Below, one piece after another: positions 44,009 through 55,201 of a stretch of DNA of 64,000 bases. The position numbers were made by a program, and so were the translations under genes. Position 1 is the stretch's first letter. Every line of letters begins with the position of its first letter. The notes beneath the pieces are model-generated. The model was not told the DNA's origin, did not search any database, and saw nothing but the letters and a program-made list of their open reading frames with translations. The stretch comes from Pantoea sp. alder81 (GTDB lineage Bacteria > Pseudomonadota > Gammaproteobacteria > Enterobacterales > Enterobacteriaceae): the NCBI RefSeq assembly GCF_020179835.1, contig NZ_JAIUDA010000003.1, forward strand, positions 496,001 through 560,000, in the 5' to 3' direction.

Positions 44009-45760
44009 TTAATACCCGGCACTTAAATCATCCACCGAACGCGGATCGGAAGCACCGTAACGCATACCATCCGGCCCAATCATAATGCTCTGGGTGCTGC
44101 CCATCGCGGGCATCACTTTCACATGCTGACCTTTGGCTTCCAGCAAACGCAGCGTATCCGGGCTAAAGCCTTTCTCCACGCGCAGCTGATCCGGCAACCA
44201 CTGATGGTGGAAGCGCGGTGCGTTGGTAGCTTCGGCTACGTTCATCCCAAAATCAATGCTGTTCACCACCATTTGCAGCACGGTGGTGATAATACGGCTG
44301 CCGCCAGGGCTGCCGGTTACCAGCCAGGTTTTACCGTCTTTGGCAATGATGGTCGGAGACATGGATGACAACGGGCGCTTCGCCGGCTGCACCGCATTCG
44401 CTTCGCCGCCGACTAAGCCATAGACGTTCGGCGTGCCCGGTTTGGCGGAGAAGTCATCCATCTCATTATTCATCAGGATGCCGCTCTGGCCGGCGACGAT
44501 GCCGCTGCCGAAGTAGGTATTCAGGGTATAGGTCACTGCGACCGCATTACCGTCTTTGTCCACCACCGAGAAGTGGGTGGTCTGGTTACTTTCGTACGGC
44601 TCAAGCTTGCCCGGTTTAATTTCGCTCGATGGACGCGCTTTATTGACATCAATCTGCTGCGCCAGGGTTTTGGCGTAGGCTTTGCTGGTCAGTGCCTGCT
44701 GCGGCACTTTGACGAAATCAGGATCGCCAAGGTATTCCGAGCGGTCGGCATAAGCGTACTTCTCAGCTTCGGCCATCACCTGCATCGCATCGGCGCTGCC
44801 AAAGCCCCACTTCGCCAGATCGAAGTTTTCGAGGATATTCAGGATCTGCACGATGTGAATGCCACCCGATGACGGAGGTGGCATTGAGAACACCTCATAA
44901 CCGCGATAGGTGCCGCTGACCGGCTTACGCTCCACTGCGCGATAGGCCGCCAAATCCGGTTTGCCAATCAACCCGCCATGCTGTGCCATTTCTCCGGCGA
45001 TCTCATCAGCAATTTTGCCTTTATAGAACGCATCAGGCCCTTGTTGGGCAATCAGCTGCAGGCTGTGCGCGAGGTTTTTCTGCACCAGACGCTCGCCTTT
45101 TTGATACGGCTTGCCGTCGGCTTTGTAGAAAATCGCCCGGCTGTTGTCGTGATTGATCAGCGTCTCTTTGCCGTAGGTCGCCAGATCGTCCGCCAGCGCA
45201 TCGTTAACAATGATGCCTTCACGCGCCAGCTTAATGGCCGGCGCCAGCAAAGTGCTCAGCGGCAGCGTGCCGTATTTCTGTGCCGCCAACGCAAAACCGG
45301 CAACAGTGCCCGGCGTGCCGGAGGCCAGGTGAGAAGTGAGCGACAGCTTAGGATCGGCATTGCCCTGTTTATCGAGGAACATATCGCGCGTGGCGTGAGC
45401 GGGTGCCATTTCACGGAAATCGATCGCCGCAGTGCGGCCCGATGCGGTGCGCAGCATCATAAAGCCGCCGCCGCCGAGGTTACCGGCCTGCGGATGGGTC
45501 ACCGCCAGCGCAAAGCCGACGGCAACAGCGGCATCCACGGCGTTACCGCCCTGCTTCAGAATATCGACGCCGACCTGAGTGGCCATCGCATCCACTGACG
45601 CCACCATACCGTGCTGTGCCTTCACCGGATGGAAGGTATCGCTGTCCACCCCGTATGACACCGGTGGCGCACTGGCTGGCGCGGCAAACGCGCCCTGCAC
45701 CACGGTAAAACTCATCAATAATGCCCAGCCAACCTGGCGCACGCTGCCCTTTAGTCTCAT
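44009..45760 (-). CDS. ggt: Gamma-glutamyltranspeptidase (periplasmic)
   Basis: This 583-residue Ntn-hydrolase precursor has a signal peptide ending FAA near residue 27. The autoprocessing and nucleophile threonine is Thr394 in ESNQTTHFSVVDKDG, with substrate-binding segments GTPGTVAGFALA and PLSSMSPTI. It hydrolyses glutathione and other gamma-glutamyl peptides in the periplasm. The ATG at 45760 has AAGGAAG nine bases upstream; the 29 extra codons of the longer frame are not used. Confidence 0.97.
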   Translation of the reverse strand: MRLKGSVRQVGWALLMSFTVVQGAFAAPASAPPVSYGVDSDTFHPVKAQHGMVASVDAMATQVGVDILKQGGNAVDAAVAVGFALAVTHPQAGNLGGGGFMMLRTASGRTAAIDFREMAPAHATRDMFLDKQGNADPKLSLTSHLASGTPGTVAGFALAAQKYGTLPLSTLLAPAIKLAREGIIVNDALADDLATYGKETLINHDNSRAIFYKADGKPYQKGERLVQKNLAHSLQLIAQQGPDAFYKGKIADEIAGEMAQHGGLIGKPDLAAYRAVERKPVSGTYRGYEVFSMPPPSSGGIHIVQILNILENFDLAKWGFGSADAMQVMAEAEKYAYADRSEYLGDPDFVKVPQQALTSKAYAKTLAQQIDVNKARPSSEIKPGKLEPYESNQTTHFSVVDKDGNAVAVTYTLNTYFGSGIVAGQSGILMNNEMDDFSAKPGTPNVYGLVGGEANAVQPAKRPLSSMSPTIIAKDGKTWLVTGSPGGSRIITTVLQMVVNSIDFGMNVAEATNAPRFHHQWLPDQLRVEKGFSPDTLRLLEAKGQHVKVMPAMGSTQSIMIGPDGMRYGASDPRSVDDLSAGY

Positions 45761-45962
45761 TTGCGATCTTCCTTTGCGGTTATTTACATTTGTTATTTTT
45801 TGATGCAAGTGTTTGCAAACACGATAAAAAGCGTAGCAGTAAGCCAAATTCGGCGCACTCCTGGTTCAGGACTTTGTGACATCGCATAAACTTATGACAG
45901 CAGCCCTTGTTGCCATACTGATGGCAACAGCACACAGCAGGCTGCATTAATGGAGGAAGACC

Positions 45963-46253
45963 ATGAAAAAATGGCTAATCGTTATCGCTGCGTTGCTGCC
46001 ATTAAGCAGCATGGCAAATATGCTGAACAGCACAAATGACCCGAACAAGCCTGGCTATAACCCAAGTCAGCAGCGCATGCAGTCGCAAATGCAGACTCAG
46101 CAGCAGCAACAACAGTTGAAGCTGAAACAGGATCAGCAACAGCAGAATCAGGAATTGCAGCGGAAAATGCAGGAGCGGCGGGATAGTGCCCAGCAGCGCG
46201 TGATTCAATCGCAGCCGGGCCAGCAGAACGGTAATTCTCAGAGCGGGAATTAA
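45963..46253 (+). CDS. yhhA: DUF2756 periplasmic protein YhhA-like
   Basis: This 96-residue secreted protein has a signal peptide ([16 protein letters not shown]). The remainder is strongly hydrophilic and glutamine-rich ([20 protein letters not shown]), probably a helical or disordered polyampholyte. E. coli YhhA (146 residues) is longer; function unknown. SD GGAGGAAGACC is strong. Its stop codon shares two bases with the stop of the convergent ugpQ. Confidence 0.85.
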   Translation: MKKWLIVIAALLPLSSMANMLNSTNDPNKPGYNPSQQRMQSQMQTQQQQQQLKLKQDQQQQNQELQRKMQERRDSAQQRVIQSQPGQQNGNSQSGN

Positions 46254-46993
46254 TGGAAGTCTGGACCGATGATATCGATGCGGTCAGTACAGATGGCATC
46301 GACGCCCCAACTCAACAGCTCGCGCGCCCGCGCGGGCTGATTCACCGTGTACACCAGAATATGCAATCCGGCGGCTTTTAGCTGCGCGGTGCGTTCGGCA
46401 TCCAGCAGTTTGTGGTTAAGATGGATGGAGACGCAGCCCAGCGCAGAAGTGAGTGCTAACCAATCATCGTGCCACGTATCCAGCAACAGCCCTCGCGGCA
46501 GCTCTGGCACCGCCTGCATCGCCGCTTCCAGCGCTTCATAAGAGAAGGAAGACAACAGCGGTGCGGTTTGCCCCTGCCACAGTTCACGTGCGGCTAAAGC
46601 GACATCGCGTCCGGTTTCCACCTCTTTGCCAGTGGTCGGTTTGATCTCGATGTTCGCCATCATCTGATGCTGGCGACAGCGATCGGCCACGTCACGCAGC
46701 AACGCCAGCGGCTCACCTTCATACTCGCGGCTGTACCAGCTACCGGCATCCAGCTGCGATAACTTACTCCAGCTAAGTTCGCCCGCCACGCCCCAGCCGT
46801 TGCTGGTGCGGTCCAGCGTATCGTCATGCAGCAGGAACACCTGCTTGTCGTCCGACAGCTTGGCATCAAACTCGATCATGGTGTGGCCGTACTGCGCGCC
46901 GACATCAATCGCCGCCAGGGTATTTTCCGGGGCCAGTTTACCGCCGCCACGATGGGCGACGATCTGTGGGTATGGCCAATTTTCTACACTCAT
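46250..46993 (-). CDS. ugpQ: Glycerophosphodiester phosphodiesterase UgpQ (cytosolic)
   Basis: This 247-residue TIM-barrel phosphodiesterase has the catalytic histidines and acids in [17 protein letters not shown] and [11 protein letters not shown]. It hydrolyses glycerophosphodiesters imported by UgpABCE to glycerol 3-phosphate and an alcohol. The ATG at 46993 overlaps the ugpC stop as ATGA, so translation is coupled; there is no signal peptide. Confidence 0.97.
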   Translation of the reverse strand: MSVENWPYPQIVAHRGGGKLAPENTLAAIDVGAQYGHTMIEFDAKLSDDKQVFLLHDDTLDRTSNGWGVAGELSWSKLSQLDAGSWYSREYEGEPLALLRDVADRCRQHQMMANIEIKPTTGKEVETGRDVALAARELWQGQTAPLLSSFSYEALEAAMQAVPELPRGLLLDTWHDDWLALTSALGCVSIHLNHKLLDAERTAQLKAAGLHILVYTVNQPARARELLSWGVDAICTDRIDIIGPDFH

Positions 46994-48063
46994 TCCAGAC
47001 GCTTTCCATGGGTTGAATCGAAGAAGTGTAACGCATCTGGCGGCAGTTGCAGCCATAAGGTGCTGCCCGATTGTGGACGCTCACTGTGCGGCAAACGCAC
47101 TACCAGACGGGTATTGCCGATACGGCCGTGCGCGAGGTTATCCGCACCCAGCATCTCCAGCGTATCAACCACCAGCGGGATACCGCCCGCCGCCTGCGTG
47201 CTAAGCACCAGATGTTCAGGACGGATGCCCAACGTGAGGGGACGATTCGCCCACTTCGCTTTGCTTTCACCCAATGGCAGGCTATTAAGCGCATCGAGCG
47301 TAAAGCGCGTGCCGTCGCTGTTGATCTGGCCTGGCAGCAGGTTCATGGCAGGCGCACCGATAAACGATGCCACAAACTGGCTCGCCGGACGCTCATACAC
47401 TTCAACTGGCGTACCCACTTGCTCGACCACACCTTTGTTCATCACCATGACGCGCTGAGCCAGCGTCATGGCTTCTACCTGATCGTGTGTCACGTACAGG
47501 CTGGTGGTTTTCAGGCGACGATGCAGCTGTTGCAGCTCCAGACGCATCTGCACACGCAGACGTGCATCGAGGTTCGACAGCGGCTCATCAAACAGGAATA
47601 CCGCCGGTTCACGAACAATCGCACGGCCCATTGCCACACGCTGACGTTGACCGCCCGACAGCTCACGTGGACGGCGAGCCAGCAGATGATCCAGCTCCAG
47701 GCTGCGCGCCGCTTCCATCACGCGTTGCTCAATCTGCTCTTTGCCCATGCCGCGAATTTTCAGGCCGTAAGCCATGTTTTCGCCCACGGTCATATGCGGA
47801 TAAAGCGCATAGTTCTGGAACACCATGGCGATGCCGCGATCTTTCGGTTCCATATTGGTGACGCGCTTGTCGTCGATGTAGATATCGCCCGAAGTCACAC
47901 GTTCCAGCCCCGCCACCATGCGCAGCAACGTCGATTTGCCACAGCCGGAAGGGCCGACCATCACCATAAACTCACCATCATTGATGGTAATATTCAGCGG
48001 CTGGATGATCTGATTTTTGCCGTCATACGATTTGGTGACGGTCTGAAGGGTTACGCCTGCCAT
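46990..48063 (-). CDS. ugpC: sn-Glycerol-3-phosphate ABC importer ATPase UgpC
   Basis: This 357-residue ATPase is of the MalK type, with Walker [10 protein letters not shown], signature [14 protein letters not shown], Walker [12 protein letters not shown] and a C-terminal OB/TOBE regulatory region. It powers UgpA/E. The ATG abuts the ugpE stop. Confidence 0.97.
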   Translation of the reverse strand: MAGVTLQTVTKSYDGKNQIIQPLNITINDGEFMVMVGPSGCGKSTLLRMVAGLERVTSGDIYIDDKRVTNMEPKDRGIAMVFQNYALYPHMTVGENMAYGLKIRGMGKEQIEQRVMEAARSLELDHLLARRPRELSGGQRQRVAMGRAIVREPAVFLFDEPLSNLDARLRVQMRLELQQLHRRLKTTSLYVTHDQVEAMTLAQRVMVMNKGVVEQVGTPVEVYERPASQFVASFIGAPAMNLLPGQINSDGTRFTLDALNSLPLGESKAKWANRPLTLGIRPEHLVLSTQAAGGIPLVVDTLEMLGADNLAHGRIGNTRLVVRLPHSERPQSGSTLWLQLPPDALHFFDSTHGKRLE

Positions 48064-48909
48064 TTATTTATCACTCTCCACCAGGCCACGCACAAAGGCA
48101 CGTTGCATCACGAGAACCACCACCACCGGTGGGATCAGGGTTAATAACATTGCCGCCATCACTTCGTTCCACTGCGTTGGGCCACCGCTGGTGTTGATCA
48201 TACTTTTCACCCCGGCAACCGCGGTGCTGAGGCTCGGATCGTTGATGATCAACAGCGGCCACAGATACTGGTTCCAGCCGTAGATAAAGGTGATCACGAA
48301 CAGCGCGGCAAGGTTGGTTTTGGACAGTGGCAAAACGATATCCCAGAAGAAACGCATCGGGCTGGCGCCATCAATACGCGCCGCTTCAATCAACTCATCC
48401 GGCAGTGACATAAAGAACTGGCGGAACAGGAACGTTGCGGTGGCCGAGGCCATCAACGGCAGCGTTAAGCCGCTATAGCTGTCGAGCATGTTCAGGTTTG
48501 AAATCACTTCCACCGTGGGGAAGATACGCACTTCCACCGGCAGCATCAGGGTGATGAAGATCAGCCAGAAGAACAGCGAGCGCAGCGGAAAACGGAACCA
48601 CACCAGCGCGAACGCGGAGAGCATCGACACCGCGATTTTGCCCACCGTAATGCCCAGCGCCATGATCAGGCTGTTGAGCATCATCATGCCAAAGGCCGGA
48701 CCGCTGCCGTTGACGCCCTGGGTCCAGATGCGCGAAATGTTCTCCCACAGATGCGTGCCGGGCACTAAGGTCATCGGCACCTGATACACCGCTTCGTTAT
48801 CCAGCGTGGCGGCGACAATCGCCACGTACAGCGGGAACAGAATGGTCAGCACGCCGAGCACCAGCAAGGTATGGCTGAAGATATCCAGCCCGCGTCGATT
48901 CTCAATCAT
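48064..48909 (-). CDS. ugpE: Glycerol-3-phosphate ABC importer permease UgpE
   Basis: This 281-residue permease has six helices and the EAA loop [23 protein letters not shown]. It forms the channel with UgpA. The start codon overlaps the ugpA stop by four bases (ATGA). Confidence 0.97.
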   Translation of the reverse strand: MIENRRGLDIFSHTLLVLGVLTILFPLYVAIVAATLDNEAVYQVPMTLVPGTHLWENISRIWTQGVNGSGPAFGMMMLNSLIMALGITVGKIAVSMLSAFALVWFRFPLRSLFFWLIFITLMLPVEVRIFPTVEVISNLNMLDSYSGLTLPLMASATATFLFRQFFMSLPDELIEAARIDGASPMRFFWDIVLPLSKTNLAALFVITFIYGWNQYLWPLLIINDPSLSTAVAGVKSMINTSGGPTQWNEVMAAMLLTLIPPVVVVLVMQRAFVRGLVESDK

Positions 48910-49793
48910 TGGTATTGCACCTTACGCTCGACAAAGCGGAATTGCAGGATCGTCAGGCCAATCACCAGCAGCATCAGCACCACCGACTGCGCGGCAGAAG
49001 ACGAAAGATCCAGACCGGTAAAACCTTCGCGATAAATTTTGTAAATCAGCGTGGTGGTCGCCTGCACCGGACCCCCGCCGGTCGCGGCATCGATCACCGG
49101 GAAGGTATCGAAGAACGCATACACCAGGTTAACCACCAGCAGGAAGAAACTCACCGGGGTGATTAACGGCAGTGACAGATTGAAGAAGCGACGCACCGGA
49201 CCGGCCCCGTCAATCGCCGCGGCTTCCACCAGCGATTTGGGAATCGACTGCAGCGCGGCGAAGAAGAACAGGAAGTTGTAGCTCATCTGCTGCCAGATGG
49301 ACGCCAGCACGATCAGGAACATCGCCTGACCGCTGTTTTGCGCGTAGTTCCAGTTGTAACCGATCTGGTTCAGCAGATGGCTGAACAGGCCGAGGCCGGG
49401 ATTGAACAGGAACATCCACAGTACCGCGGCAACCACGGGCGCAACGGCGTAAGGCAGCAGCAGCAAGGTTTGATAAAGTTTTTTCAGCCGTATGACGTAA
49501 TCGACCAGCGCCGCCAGCAGCAGCGAGAAAGTCATGCCACACACGGTGACCAGTGCGCTGAACTCAATGGTGGTCCAGAACGACGCGAGGTAATACTCAT
49601 CGCTGAACAGACGTTTAAAGTTCTCCAACCCGACAAAGGTGCTGGAAATACCAAAGGGATCGATGCTTTGCAGTGAGTACCACAGCGCTTCACCGGCAGG
49701 CCATAAGAAGAAAATGGCGGTAATCACCAGCTGCGGTGCAACCAGCAAATAAGGCAAAAATCGGGAGCGAAATACGGGGCGTGATGAGGACAT
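48906..49793 (-). CDS. ugpA: Glycerol-3-phosphate ABC importer permease UgpA
   Basis: This 295-residue permease has six helices and the EAA loop [23 protein letters not shown]. It pairs with UgpE. It is separated from ugpB by 61 bp holding a stem-loop. Confidence 0.97.
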   Translation of the reverse strand: MSSSRPVFRSRFLPYLLVAPQLVITAIFFLWPAGEALWYSLQSIDPFGISSTFVGLENFKRLFSDEYYLASFWTTIEFSALVTVCGMTFSLLLAALVDYVIRLKKLYQTLLLLPYAVAPVVAAVLWMFLFNPGLGLFSHLLNQIGYNWNYAQNSGQAMFLIVLASIWQQMSYNFLFFFAALQSIPKSLVEAAAIDGAGPVRRFFNLSLPLITPVSFFLLVVNLVYAFFDTFPVIDAATGGGPVQATTTLIYKIYREGFTGLDLSSSAAQSVVLMLLVIGLTILQFRFVERKVQYQ

Positions 49794-49815
49794 AGCAGAC
49801 TCGCCAAAAGAGAAA

Positions 49816-49844
49816 TCGGGGCTGACGCTATGCGCCAGCCCCGA
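49816..49844 (-). repeat. Intercistronic hairpin between ugpB and ugpA
   Basis: TCGGGGCTG and CAGCCCCGA form a perfect nine-bp stem closed over a further imperfect stem (ACGC/GCGC). There is no T-run, so partial attenuation or mRNA protection of ugpB is likely rather than full termination. Confidence 0.65.
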
Positions 49845-49854
49845 GACAACGGAA

Positions 49855-51171
49855 TTACTTCACTTGCTGTTCAAAACGACGCAGCAGTTCGTTTCCGCGC
49901 TTCACAGCGTTATCCAGTGCAGCTTGTGGGGCCTGTTTGCCGGTCCACACGCCTTCCAGCTCTTCGTCCACGATGGTACGAATCTGTGGCATGTTGCCCA
50001 GACGCATGCCTTTGGTGAACGGCAGGGGATCTTTGTTCAGCATCTGACGCGTGGCGATGTCTGCGCCTGGGTTCTTGTCATAGAAACCTTGCTTCTTGGT
50101 CAGCTCATACGCAGCAGTGGTGATCGGCAGGTAACCGGTCTTCTGGTGCCATTCTGCGGCGATTTCTGGCTGTGCCAGGAACTTCATGAACTCTGCTACG
50201 CCTTTATAGGTGTCGGCATCTTTGCCTTTCATCACCCACAGGCTCGCGCCGCCGATGATGGCGTTCTGCGGTGCGTCAGGCACAGTTGAGTCGTAAGGCA
50301 TCATGCCAACGCCGAAGTTGAACTTGGCGTAATGCTTGATATCTGCCAGAGAACCAGAAGAGGCCGTGGTGATGCCGCAGTCGCCGTTATAGAACTTAGC
50401 GGTAGATTCATCTTTACGACCGAAGTAGGTGAAATCACCCTTCTTGTTCATGTCTTCCAGCATCTGGATGTGGCGCACCTGTACTGGCTTGTTGAACTCC
50501 AGTACCGCGTCAGTGCCATCGAAGCCGTTGTTTTTGGTGGCAACCGGCAGTGCATGCCAGGCGCTGAAGTTCTCGATCTGGATCCAGCCCTGCCAGCCGC
50601 TGGCGTAACCACAGGTCATGCCCGCTTTACGCAGTGCGTCGGCGTCTTTCGCCAGTTCCTGCCAGGTTTTTGGCGGCTGATCTGGGTTCAGGCCGGCTTT
50701 TTTGAAAGCATCTTTGTTGTAGTACAACACAGGCGTTGAGCTGTTGAACGGCTGAGAGATCAGCTGGCCGTTGCTGTCGCTGTAATAGCCCGCGACTGCT
50801 GGCACGAACTGTTTTGGATCCATCTGCACGCCCGCGTCTTTGAACACGTCATGCACTGGCACGATAGCTTTCGAGGCCATCATGGTCGCCGTACCCACTT
50901 CGTAAACCTGGAGAATAGCCGGCGCTTTACCGGTACGCACAGCAGCGATACCCGCTGCCAGGCTCTGCTCGTAGTTACCTTTGTAAGTCGGTACGATTTT
51001 GTATTCTGGGTGAGCCTGGTTAAAACGTTGTGCCAGAGAATCGACTTCTTTGCCTAACTCGCCTTCCATTGAGTGCCAGAAAGGGATGTCAGTTGCTGCC
51101 AGCGCGTTACCGCTGAGCGCCAGACCGAGCAACACACTCATCAGGCGGGGACGAAGCGTAAAAGCGGACAT
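49855..51171 (-). CDS. ugpB: Glycerol-3-phosphate-binding protein UgpB
   Basis: This 438-residue periplasmic receptor has a signal peptide ending NALA-AT and opens [20 protein letters not shown] as in E. coli UgpB. The ligand segments [13 protein letters not shown], [21 protein letters not shown] and [12 protein letters not shown] are conserved. It binds glycerol 3-phosphate and glycerophosphocholine. It is first in the operon ugpB-A-E-C-Q, as in E. coli, with a Pho box upstream. Confidence 0.97.
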   Translation of the reverse strand: MSAFTLRPRLMSVLLGLALSGNALAATDIPFWHSMEGELGKEVDSLAQRFNQAHPEYKIVPTYKGNYEQSLAAGIAAVRTGKAPAILQVYEVGTATMMASKAIVPVHDVFKDAGVQMDPKQFVPAVAGYYSDSNGQLISQPFNSSTPVLYYNKDAFKKAGLNPDQPPKTWQELAKDADALRKAGMTCGYASGWQGWIQIENFSAWHALPVATKNNGFDGTDAVLEFNKPVQVRHIQMLEDMNKKGDFTYFGRKDESTAKFYNGDCGITTASSGSLADIKHYAKFNFGVGMMPYDSTVPDAPQNAIIGGASLWVMKGKDADTYKGVAEFMKFLAQPEIAAEWHQKTGYLPITTAAYELTKKQGFYDKNPGADIATRQMLNKDPLPFTKGMRLGNMPQIRTIVDEELEGVWTGKQAPQAALDNAVKRGNELLRRFEQQVK

Positions 51172-51254
51172 AAGTTTTTTCCTGTGCTGTTAGGTACGCG
51201 CGATATCACGCATTTTTTTGTTCGCGAAGTAACATGACACGGGGAAATGACGGA

Positions 51255-51286
51255 TTAATAACAGGTTTATGACGGAGATGTGACAG
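51255..51286 (-). promoter_or_regulatory. PhoB-dependent promoter of ugpB
   Basis: On the minus strand CTGTCAC-ATCT-CCGTCAT (51286-51269) is a strong Pho box. It is followed after eight bases by the -10 hexamer TATTAA (51260-51255). Start would be near 51248, about 77 bp before ugpB. E. coli ugpB is a Pho-regulon gene. Confidence 0.82.
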
Positions 51287-51302
51287 GGATTGCGCGTATT
51301 AG

Positions 51303-51342
51303 AAAGTTTAAAGTGGCACGAGTTATCGCAAACTCGTGCCAC
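51303..51342 (-). terminator. Terminator of the liv operon
   Basis: GTGGCACGAGTT and AACTCGTGCCAC (51313-51342) are a perfect 12-bp inverted repeat, 31 bp past livF. On the minus strand it is followed by TTTAAACTTT. The long stem and T-rich tail fit an intrinsic terminator. Confidence 0.75.
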
Positions 51343-51373
51343 TGTTCAGACCGTTGGCGGTAAGTAAGCCAGG

Positions 51374-52087
51374 TCAGGCGCCGAGGTAAGCACTGCGTAC
51401 CGCTTCGTTGGACAGTAACGCTTCACCACTGTCTTCCAGCACCACATGACCGTTCTCCAGCACGTAGCCACGATCGGCCAGCTTCAACGCCTGGTTGGCG
51501 TTTTGCTCAACGAGGAAGATGGTCATGCCCTCTTTGCGCAGCTGTTCAATCGTATCGAAAATCTGCTGAATAATAATCGGCGCCAGACCCAGTGAAGGCT
51601 CATCCAGCAACAGCAAGCGTGGCTGACTCATCAGCGCACGACCAATCGCCAGCATCTGTTGCTCACCACCGGACATGGTGCCCGCACGCTGCACTTTACG
51701 CTCTGCCAACCGAGGGAACAGCTGGTAAACGCGCTCAATGCGCTGCTGATACTCCTGACGGGTAGCGAAGAAGCCGCCCATCGCCAGGTTCTCTTCCACC
51801 GTCATGCGCGAAAATACGCGGCGGCCTTCCGGCACAATCGCAATCGCTTCACGCATGATTTTTGCCGTTTGCCAGTCTGTGATCTCTTTACCGTCGAACA
51901 CGATAGTGCCACTGGTGGCGCGAGGTTCACCGCACAGCGTACCCAACAGCGTGGTTTTGCCCGCGCCGTTAGCACCAATCAGGGTGACAATTTCACCCTG
52001 ACTGATGTGCAGGTTGATGTTATGCAGTGCCTGGATCGGGCCGTAATGGGCATTGATACCCTGTAAAGTTAAAATCGGGTTTGCCAT
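51374..52087 (-). CDS. livF: Branched-chain amino acid ABC ATPase LivF
   Basis: This 237-residue ATPase has Walker A GANGAGKTT, signature MSGGEQQMLAIGRA, Walker B LLLLDEPSLGLAP. It is one of two ATPases of the high-affinity leucine/isoleucine/valine importer. The ATG at 52087 is one base after the livG stop. Confidence 0.97.
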   Translation of the reverse strand: MANPILTLQGINAHYGPIQALHNINLHISQGEIVTLIGANGAGKTTLLGTLCGEPRATSGTIVFDGKEITDWQTAKIMREAIAIVPEGRRVFSRMTVEENLAMGGFFATRQEYQQRIERVYQLFPRLAERKVQRAGTMSGGEQQMLAIGRALMSQPRLLLLDEPSLGLAPIIIQQIFDTIEQLRKEGMTIFLVEQNANQALKLADRGYVLENGHVVLEDSGEALLSNEAVRSAYLGA

Positions 52088-52088
52088 A

Positions 52089-52856
52089 TTACGCCTCACC
52101 TAAATAAGCACGGATCACATCCGGATTGTTACGCACCTCTTCCGGTGTCCCGTTGGCCAGCGGCGTTCCCTGATTCACCACATAGATGCGGTCAGAAATA
52201 CCCATCACCAGCTTCATATCATGTTCAATCAACAGCACGGAGACCTTGTGCTCGCCACGCAGTTCAGCAATCAGCTCATCCAGTTCGTGGGTTTCACGCG
52301 GGTTAAGTCCGGCTGCAGGTTCATCCAGCATCAGGATTTCCGGACGCGTCACCATGCAGCGCGCAATTTCCAGACGACGCTGCTGGCCGTAAGCGAGGTT
52401 ACCCGCCTGGCGATTGGCCAGCTCCAGCAAACCGATACGCTCCAGCCAGGTGGCCGCACGATCGAGCGCTTCACTCTCACCACGACGGAACGCCGGGGTT
52501 TTGAACAGGCCGGAGAACACGCCGCTTTTCAGATGCTGATGTTGCGCCACCAGCAGGTTTTCAATCACCGTCATCTCACGGAACAGACGCACGTGCTGGA
52601 AAGTACGCACGATGCCCATGCGCGCAATCTTCTGGCCCGGCTGGCCCTGCAACTCCTGGTCGCGCAGCTTAATAGTCCCGCCGGTCGGCTTATAGAAGCC
52701 GGTCAGGCAGTTGAACACCGTGGTTTTACCGGCGCCGTTCGGCCCGATCAGTGACACGATTTCCTGGGGATGCAGTTCCAGCGCCACGTTGTTGACGGCC
52801 AACAGACCGCCGAAGCGCATCATCAAGCCTTCAACGGCTAACAAAGGCTGACTCAT
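52089..52856 (-). CDS. livG: Branched-chain amino acid ABC ATPase LivG
   Basis: This 255-residue ATPase has Walker [10 protein letters not shown], the LivG-specific insert, signature [14 protein letters not shown] and Walker [14 protein letters not shown]. Its ATG overlaps the livM stop (ATGA). Confidence 0.97.
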   Translation of the reverse strand: MSQPLLAVEGLMMRFGGLLAVNNVALELHPQEIVSLIGPNGAGKTTVFNCLTGFYKPTGGTIKLRDQELQGQPGQKIARMGIVRTFQHVRLFREMTVIENLLVAQHQHLKSGVFSGLFKTPAFRRGESEALDRAATWLERIGLLELANRQAGNLAYGQQRRLEIARCMVTRPEILMLDEPAAGLNPRETHELDELIAELRGEHKVSVLLIEHDMKLVMGISDRIYVVNQGTPLANGTPEEVRNNPDVIRAYLGEA

Positions 52857-54124
52857 GCCTGCTCTCCTTGTTTACTGCTTTTCAACTTCAGGTGAGGACG
52901 CTTCATCGGCAGCAGCCCTTGTGGACGCCAAATCATCATCAGCACCATCAAACCACCCAGCACCAGCATGCTGTACTCGTTCAAATCACGCATCAATTCG
53001 CGTGACACCACCAGCAGTACCGCCGCGAGGATCACCGCAAACTGCGAACCCATGCCCCCCAGTACCACAATCGCCAGCACAAAGGCTGATTCGACGAAGG
53101 TGAAGGATTCCGGGCTGACAAAGCCCTGACGTGCGGCAAATAGCGTGCCGGCAAAACCGGCGAACACGGCACTGATGGTGAAAGCGGTCAGCTTGATACG
53201 CGTTGGGCTGAGGCCCAGCGAGCGACAGGCGATCTCATCTTCACGCAGCGCTTCCCACGCACGACCCAAGGGCATACGCAGCAAACGGTTGATCACGAAC
53301 AGCGTCAGCACCACCAGCAGCAGCGCCACCAGATAGAGGAAGATCACGCGGTGGTTGGGATCGTATTGCAGGCCCGTCAGCTCGTGGAAGGTGGTCCAGC
53401 CGCCTTCACTGACGCGACGCCCAAACTCAATGCCAAACAGGCTCGGTTTAGGAATTTGCGCGATACCGTTCGGACCGCCGGTGATCGAGGTGCTGTTGAG
53501 CAGCAGAATACGCACGATCTCACCGAAACCGAGTGTCACAATCGCCAGATAGTCACCGCGCAGACGCAGCACCGGGAAGCCCAGCATCAAGCCAAACGCA
53601 CCCGCAACAATCCCCGCCAGTGGCAGACTTTCCCAGAAACCAAAGCCGTAATAGTGATTGAGCAGCGCAAAGGTGTATGCGCCGATGGCATAGAAACCAC
53701 CATAGCCCAGCACCAGCAAACCAGAGAGGCCCACCACCACGTTGAGGCCAAGACCCAGCATCACGTAGATCAGTGTTAACGTCGCGATATCTACGCTGCC
53801 GCGTGACACCAGAAACGGCCACAGCACCGCAGCAACGATCAGCAGCGCCATCACCAACTTTTGTTTCGGCGTAGAGCCATCGAAGCCCGGCAGCACGAAG
53901 CTTTTACCGCTGCGCTTAAACTTGCCATGGAACAGCGGACGCAGCAGCTGGAAGACAAACACCACCGCACAGCCGATGAAAATCCAGTTCCAGCGTGCGG
54001 CACCAGCGTTAGCCACCACCAGTTTGGTGCCATCCAGATCGAGACGGACGCCCATAAAGAAGGTGGCAAGGATCAATAACATCACCGTAGAGATAACGGC
54101 GTTGACCAGACCGAGGCGTTTCAT
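52853..54124 (-). CDS. livM: Branched-chain amino acid ABC permease LivM
   Basis: This 423-residue permease has about ten membrane helices. The family segments [20 protein letters not shown] and [21 protein letters not shown] (the EAA-like coupling loop) are present. It has the long N-terminal extension typical of enterobacterial LivM. It overlaps both neighbours by four bases. Confidence 0.97.
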   Translation of the reverse strand: MKRLGLVNAVISTVMLLILATFFMGVRLDLDGTKLVVANAGAARWNWIFIGCAVVFVFQLLRPLFHGKFKRSGKSFVLPGFDGSTPKQKLVMALLIVAAVLWPFLVSRGSVDIATLTLIYVMLGLGLNVVVGLSGLLVLGYGGFYAIGAYTFALLNHYYGFGFWESLPLAGIVAGAFGLMLGFPVLRLRGDYLAIVTLGFGEIVRILLLNSTSITGGPNGIAQIPKPSLFGIEFGRRVSEGGWTTFHELTGLQYDPNHRVIFLYLVALLLVVLTLFVINRLLRMPLGRAWEALREDEIACRSLGLSPTRIKLTAFTISAVFAGFAGTLFAARQGFVSPESFTFVESAFVLAIVVLGGMGSQFAVILAAVLLVVSRELMRDLNEYSMLVLGGLMVLMMIWRPQGLLPMKRPHLKLKSSKQGEQA

Positions 54125-55047
54125 ACTTTCTCTACCTCCGGACGGCCCAGAATCCCGGTCGGCATCACCAGCAGCACCACAATTAGCAGCGCGAATGACA
54201 CCACATCTTTATATTCCGTCGACAGATAAGCCGAGGTCAGCGCTTCCGCGATACCCAGCACCAGACCACCAATCATCGCGCCCGGAATACTGCCGATGCC
54301 GCCCAATACCGCAGCGGTAAACGCCTTCATCCCGGCCATAAAGCCGATGAACGGGTTAATCGAGCCGTAGAACTGGCCCAGCAGCACGCCAGCCACTGCG
54401 GCCATCGCGGCACCGATAATAAAGGTCAGTGAGATCACGCGGTCGGTGTTGATACCCAGCAGGCTGGCCATTTTCAGGTCTTCAGCACAGGCGCGACAGG
54501 CGCGGCCCATACGTGAATAACGGATGAACAGCGTCAGGGCCAGCATTGACAGGAAGGTCACTACCCAAATCACCAGTTGCATGGTGGAGAGCGTGGCGGC
54601 AAAACCGTTGCTCTCGCCCAGCGTCCACTGGCCGGTGATCAAGCTTGGCAACGCCAGATCGCGCGAACCTTGCGTCAGGCTGACGTAGTTCTGCAGGAAG
54701 ATCGACATCCCGATCGCCGAGATCAGCGCGATCAAACGCTTAGAGGAGCGCACGGGTTTATACGCCACGCGCTCGATGCTCCAGCCGTAGGCGCTGGAGA
54801 TGATCACCGCCATCACGAAACCGGCGGCAATCATCAGCCACGTGGTATCGATGCCCATCATCATCAGGGCGGCAATCACAATAAAGGAGACATAGCTGCC
54901 GATCATATACACCTCGCCGTGGGCGAAGTTGATCATGCCGATAATGCCGTAAACCATGGTGTAACCGATGGCGATCAGCGCGTAGGTGCTTCCGAGGGTG
55001 ACCCCGTTGAACATCTGCTGAATGAAATAGAGAAACTGCTCGGACAT
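54121..55047 (-). CDS. livH: Branched-chain amino acid ABC permease LivH
   Basis: This 308-residue permease matches E. coli LivH in length; the opening [20 protein letters not shown] is nearly identical. The coupling region is [22 protein letters not shown] chose the ATG at 55047 to match MSEQ; five codons of the longer frame are dropped. Confidence 0.97.
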   Translation of the reverse strand: MSEQFLYFIQQMFNGVTLGSTYALIAIGYTMVYGIIGMINFAHGEVYMIGSYVSFIVIAALMMMGIDTTWLMIAAGFVMAVIISSAYGWSIERVAYKPVRSSKRLIALISAIGMSIFLQNYVSLTQGSRDLALPSLITGQWTLGESNGFAATLSTMQLVIWVVTFLSMLALTLFIRYSRMGRACRACAEDLKMASLLGINTDRVISLTFIIGAAMAAVAGVLLGQFYGSINPFIGFMAGMKAFTAAVLGGIGSIPGAMIGGLVLGIAEALTSAYLSTEYKDVVSFALLIVVLLVMPTGILGRPEVEKV

Positions 55048-55075
55048 AGTGAGGACCTGCATGTGGACTAAAAAT

Positions 55076-55179
55076 CCCCTCTCCCTTTTGGCAGAGGGTT
55101 AGGGTGAGGGAACAGAAGCGCGCGTCATGAGAGTCGTGCGCGCTGTCCCTCTCCCAGCCCTCTCCGGCAAGAGAGAGGG
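55076..55179. repeat. Inverted pair of CCCTCTCCC-type intergenic repeats
   Basis: CCCCTCTCCC...AGGGTGAGGG (55076-55110) and CCCTCTCCCAGCCC...GAGAGAGGG (55146-55179) are related hairpin elements in opposite orientation. They flank GCGCGC...GCGCGC. They fill the gap between livH and the binding-protein gene and can form nested hairpins. Such repeats are common in enterobacterial intergenic DNA. Confidence 0.75.
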
Positions 55180-55201
55180 CCAATCTATTTGAGCTCGGGA
55201 A

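Noticed and set aside
47071..48144. 357-codon plus-strand frame opposite ugpC
   Set aside because: Its length equals the ugpC frame and results from GC-biased third positions; the translation is His/Gln/Thr-rich with no family.
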